Source: an uncultured Collinsella sp. (lineage in GTDB: Bacteria > Actinomycetota > Coriobacteriia > Coriobacteriales > Coriobacteriaceae). From it: a stretch of 6,615 nt of DNA. The translations under genes and the position numbers were made by a program. The DNA lies in assembly GCA_900555355.1 (NCBI GenBank), contig USKV01000087.1, forward strand, positions 1-6,615. Reading direction: 5' to 3'. The notes below the pieces were generated by a model. That model was not told the DNA's origin and did no database searches. It was given only the letters and a program-made list of their open reading frames with translations. Of the stretch, positions 5,235-6,615 are shown piece after piece. How positions within the stretch are numbered: the stretch's first letter is position 1; each line of letters starts with the position of its first letter.

Positions 5235-6497
5235 GTGCAAAATACCAAGCAAAAGTCGGGCACCAAGCAAAAGTTGACCATCGCGGCCATCTTTGGCGCT
5301 ATGGGTCCCGGTCTGCTGGCGGCGCTTTCGGGCAATGACGCCGGCGGCATTGCAACGTATTCCAGCGCGGGCGCCAGCTATGGCTACAAGATGCTCTGGA
5401 TGCTTCCCGTCATGACTGTGCTGCTCATCGTGACGCAGGAGACCGCGGCGCGCTGCGGCTGCGTCACGGGCAAGGGCCTGGCATCGCTCATTCGCGAGCG
5501 CTTTGGCGTGCGCAAGAGTGTACTTGCTATGGCGGCGCTGTTGATCGCCAACACGGCTGTGACCATTTCGGAGTTTGCGGGCATCGCCAGCGGCCTTGCT
5601 CTCTTTGGCGTGCCGGCGAGCATCTCGGTGCCGTTGGTAGCGCTGCTGGTGTGGATGCTTACCATGTCGGGTAGTTTCCAGCGCATCGAGAAGATTCTGC
5701 TGCTGGTGAGCTGCGTGTTCGTGACCTACATCGTCGCCGCGTTTATGGCCGGCCCCAACTGGGGCGAGGTCGCGGTCGACTTGGTCGTGCCTAACATTCA
5801 AAATGACCCCAGCTACGTGTCGCTCGTGGTCGCAACGATCGGTACCACCATCGCACCGTGGATGATCTTCTTGGCTCAGAACAACGTGGTCGATAAGAAC
5901 GCGGGCGAGGACGATATCGTGCTGCAGCGCATCGATACCGTGAGCGGCTCGCTTGCCGCTGATGTCATTGCCGGCTTTATTATCATCACGACCGGTACGG
6001 TGTTGTTCCCGGCGGGCATTCAGATTAGCGATGCTGCCGATGCTGCCCGTGCGCTGGAGCCTATTGCGGGTCAGTGGTCCACGGTACTGTTTGCCTCGGG
6101 CCTGGTCGCGGCGAGCTTCTTGGCTGCCTGCGTGCTGCCGGGCGTTACGTCGAGTGCCATCTGCGAGGCTTTTGGTTGGGAGCGCGGCGCCGATCGCAGC
6201 TGGGACGAGGCTCCGGTTTACCGCGGCATCATTACGGCCATCATCGGCATTTCTGCCGTGTTGGTGCTCATGCCTGGCGTCGATTTGTTCCAGATTATGA
6301 TGACCTCACAGGTCATCAATGGTGTGCTGTTGCCCGTGGTTCTGGTGTTCCAGGTGGTTATCGCAGCCGACCGTCACATTATGGGTGCCAACCGCAACGG
6401 TCGCGTGTGGAACGTGCTCACTTGGGCGACTATCGGCGTGATTACGGTGCTGACGGTCGTCATGTTTGTGCTGCAAGCGATGGGCTACAGCGCTTAA
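5235..6497 (+). CDS. NRAMP-related transporter of the Mg2+-transporting (NRMT) type
   Basis: A 420-residue inner-membrane protein with about eleven hydrophobic spans and the SLC11/NRAMP layout. Span 1 reads GPGLLAALSGNDAGGIAT (24-41), followed by AGASYGYKMLW (45-55), which aligns with the GP...DPGN-x-AT...G-x-x-FGY-x-LLW region of NRAMPs; DPGN has become D35-A-G-G38. Span 6 reads GTTIAPW (203-209) where classical NRAMPs have G-A-x-x-MPH; the metal-selective Met is Ala207 and the His is Trp209. Loss of that Met is the hallmark of the NRMT clade, whose member from Eggerthella lenta transports Mg2+ and Mn2+ without proton coupling. The GTG at 5235 was chosen: it lies 8 bases after the preceding stop, with AGGTGG (5225-5230) upstream. 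The in-frame ATG at 5172 would add 21 atypical residues inside the previous gene. Co-transcription with the MgtE-like gene is very likely. Mg2+ specificity is inferred from the motifs, not shown. Confidence 0.85.
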   Translation: MQNTKQKSGTKQKLTIAAIFGAMGPGLLAALSGNDAGGIATYSSAGASYGYKMLWMLPVMTVLLIVTQETAARCGCVTGKGLASLIRERFGVRKSVLAMAALLIANTAVTISEFAGIASGLALFGVPASISVPLVALLVWMLTMSGSFQRIEKILLLVSCVFVTYIVAAFMAGPNWGEVAVDLVVPNIQNDPSYVSLVVATIGTTIAPWMIFLAQNNVVDKNAGEDDIVLQRIDTVSGSLAADVIAGFIIITTGTVLFPAGIQISDAADAARALEPIAGQWSTVLFASGLVAASFLAACVLPGVTSSAICEAFGWERGADRSWDEAPVYRGIITAIIGISAVLVLMPGVDLFQIMMTSQVINGVLLPVVLVFQVVIAADRHIMGANRNGRVWNVLTWATIGVITVLTVVMFVLQAMGYSA

Positions 6498-6515
6498 CGC
6501 CCACTTTTGCTTCCG

Positions 6516-6550
6516 AACAGGCCGCAGCGATGGGCTGCGGCCTGTTTTTT
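6516..6550 (+). terminator. Strong intrinsic terminator of the magnesium unit
   Basis: AACAGGCCGCAGC (6516-6528) pairs perfectly over 13 bases with GCTGCGGCCTGTT (6534-6546) around a GATGG loop, and the 3' side runs into a six-base T-tract (6545-6550). It begins 19 bases after the transporter stop. It is the clearest terminator in the window and closes the two-gene unit. Confidence 0.95.
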
Positions 6551-6569
6551 GTCTGCTATAGGGTGTTAG

Positions 6570-6601
6570 TTATATGGCAGTGGTCAAAAAATGCCAAATA
6601 T
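6570..6601. promoter_or_regulatory. Imperfect AT-rich dyad in the last intergenic stretch
   Basis: TTATATGGCA (6570-6579) and TGCCAAATAT (6592-6601) form an inverted repeat matching at 8 of 10 positions around a 12-base spacer that carries a run of six A. The surrounding 65 bases are markedly more AT-rich than the rest of the window. It could be an operator or promoter region for a gene beyond the right edge; its partner gene is not visible. Confidence 0.3.
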
Positions 6602-6615
6602 GAGTACTGTTGCTA

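Noticed and set aside
5223..5801. 192-residue open frame on the - strand
   Set aside because: It is antisense to the NRAMP-type gene, with His/Arg/Gln-rich composition and no domain.

Overview
This is a GC-rich (roughly 60 %) bacterial window with closely packed genes, all on the + strand. Codon use, protein features and the type of NRAMP-related transporter suggest an actinobacterium of the class Coriobacteriia, possibly Collinsella. This is inferred from reading the sequence; no search was run and no marker gene is present. I see no tRNA, rRNA, CRISPR or mobile element.

Layout. (1) Positions 1-293 hold the disordered acidic C-terminal tail of a protein that begins outside the window. (2) A perfect TATAAT box (373-378) leads into a two-gene unit: a small YtxH-type membrane protein (430-819) and a PRC-barrel protein (819-1574), joined by a TAATG stop/start overlap. 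It closes with an 11-bp hairpin with a weak U-tail (1596-1634). (3) At 1647-3053 lies a single-span membrane protein with an extracellular NodB/CE4 polysaccharide-deacetylase fold. It has lost both metal-binding histidines and the motif-5 histidine, so it looks like a pseudoenzyme. (4) A 328-base gap (3054-3381) contains an extended -10 promoter (3165-3173) and a highly structured leader of about 200 nt. (5) A two-gene magnesium unit follows. The first gene (3382-5226) is an MgtE-like protein with PRC-barrel, MgtE_N, paired CBS and five membrane spans, but without the recognisable MgtE pore signatures. Eight bases later comes an NRAMP-related transporter (5235-6497) with DAGG in place of DPGN and APW in place of MPH, the pattern expected of the Mg2+-transporting NRMT clade. 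A strong intrinsic terminator (6516-6550) ends the unit. (6) The last 65 bases are AT-rich with an imperfect dyad and probably belong to the control region of the next gene.

How the genes may work together. The most interesting part is 3165-6550. A Mg2+-sensing MgtE cytoplasmic module on a divergent membrane domain is encoded directly upstream of an NRMT transporter, and both lie behind an untranslated leader that does not match the M-box but folds on paper into mutually exclusive helices ending at the Shine-Dalgarno region. My working hypothesis is a two-level magnesium homeostasis cassette: RNA control of expression, plus a protein sensor that gates or regulates the transporter. The upstream genes (YtxH, PRC-barrel, pseudo-deacetylase) look like cell-envelope proteins; I see no direct link between them and the magnesium unit.
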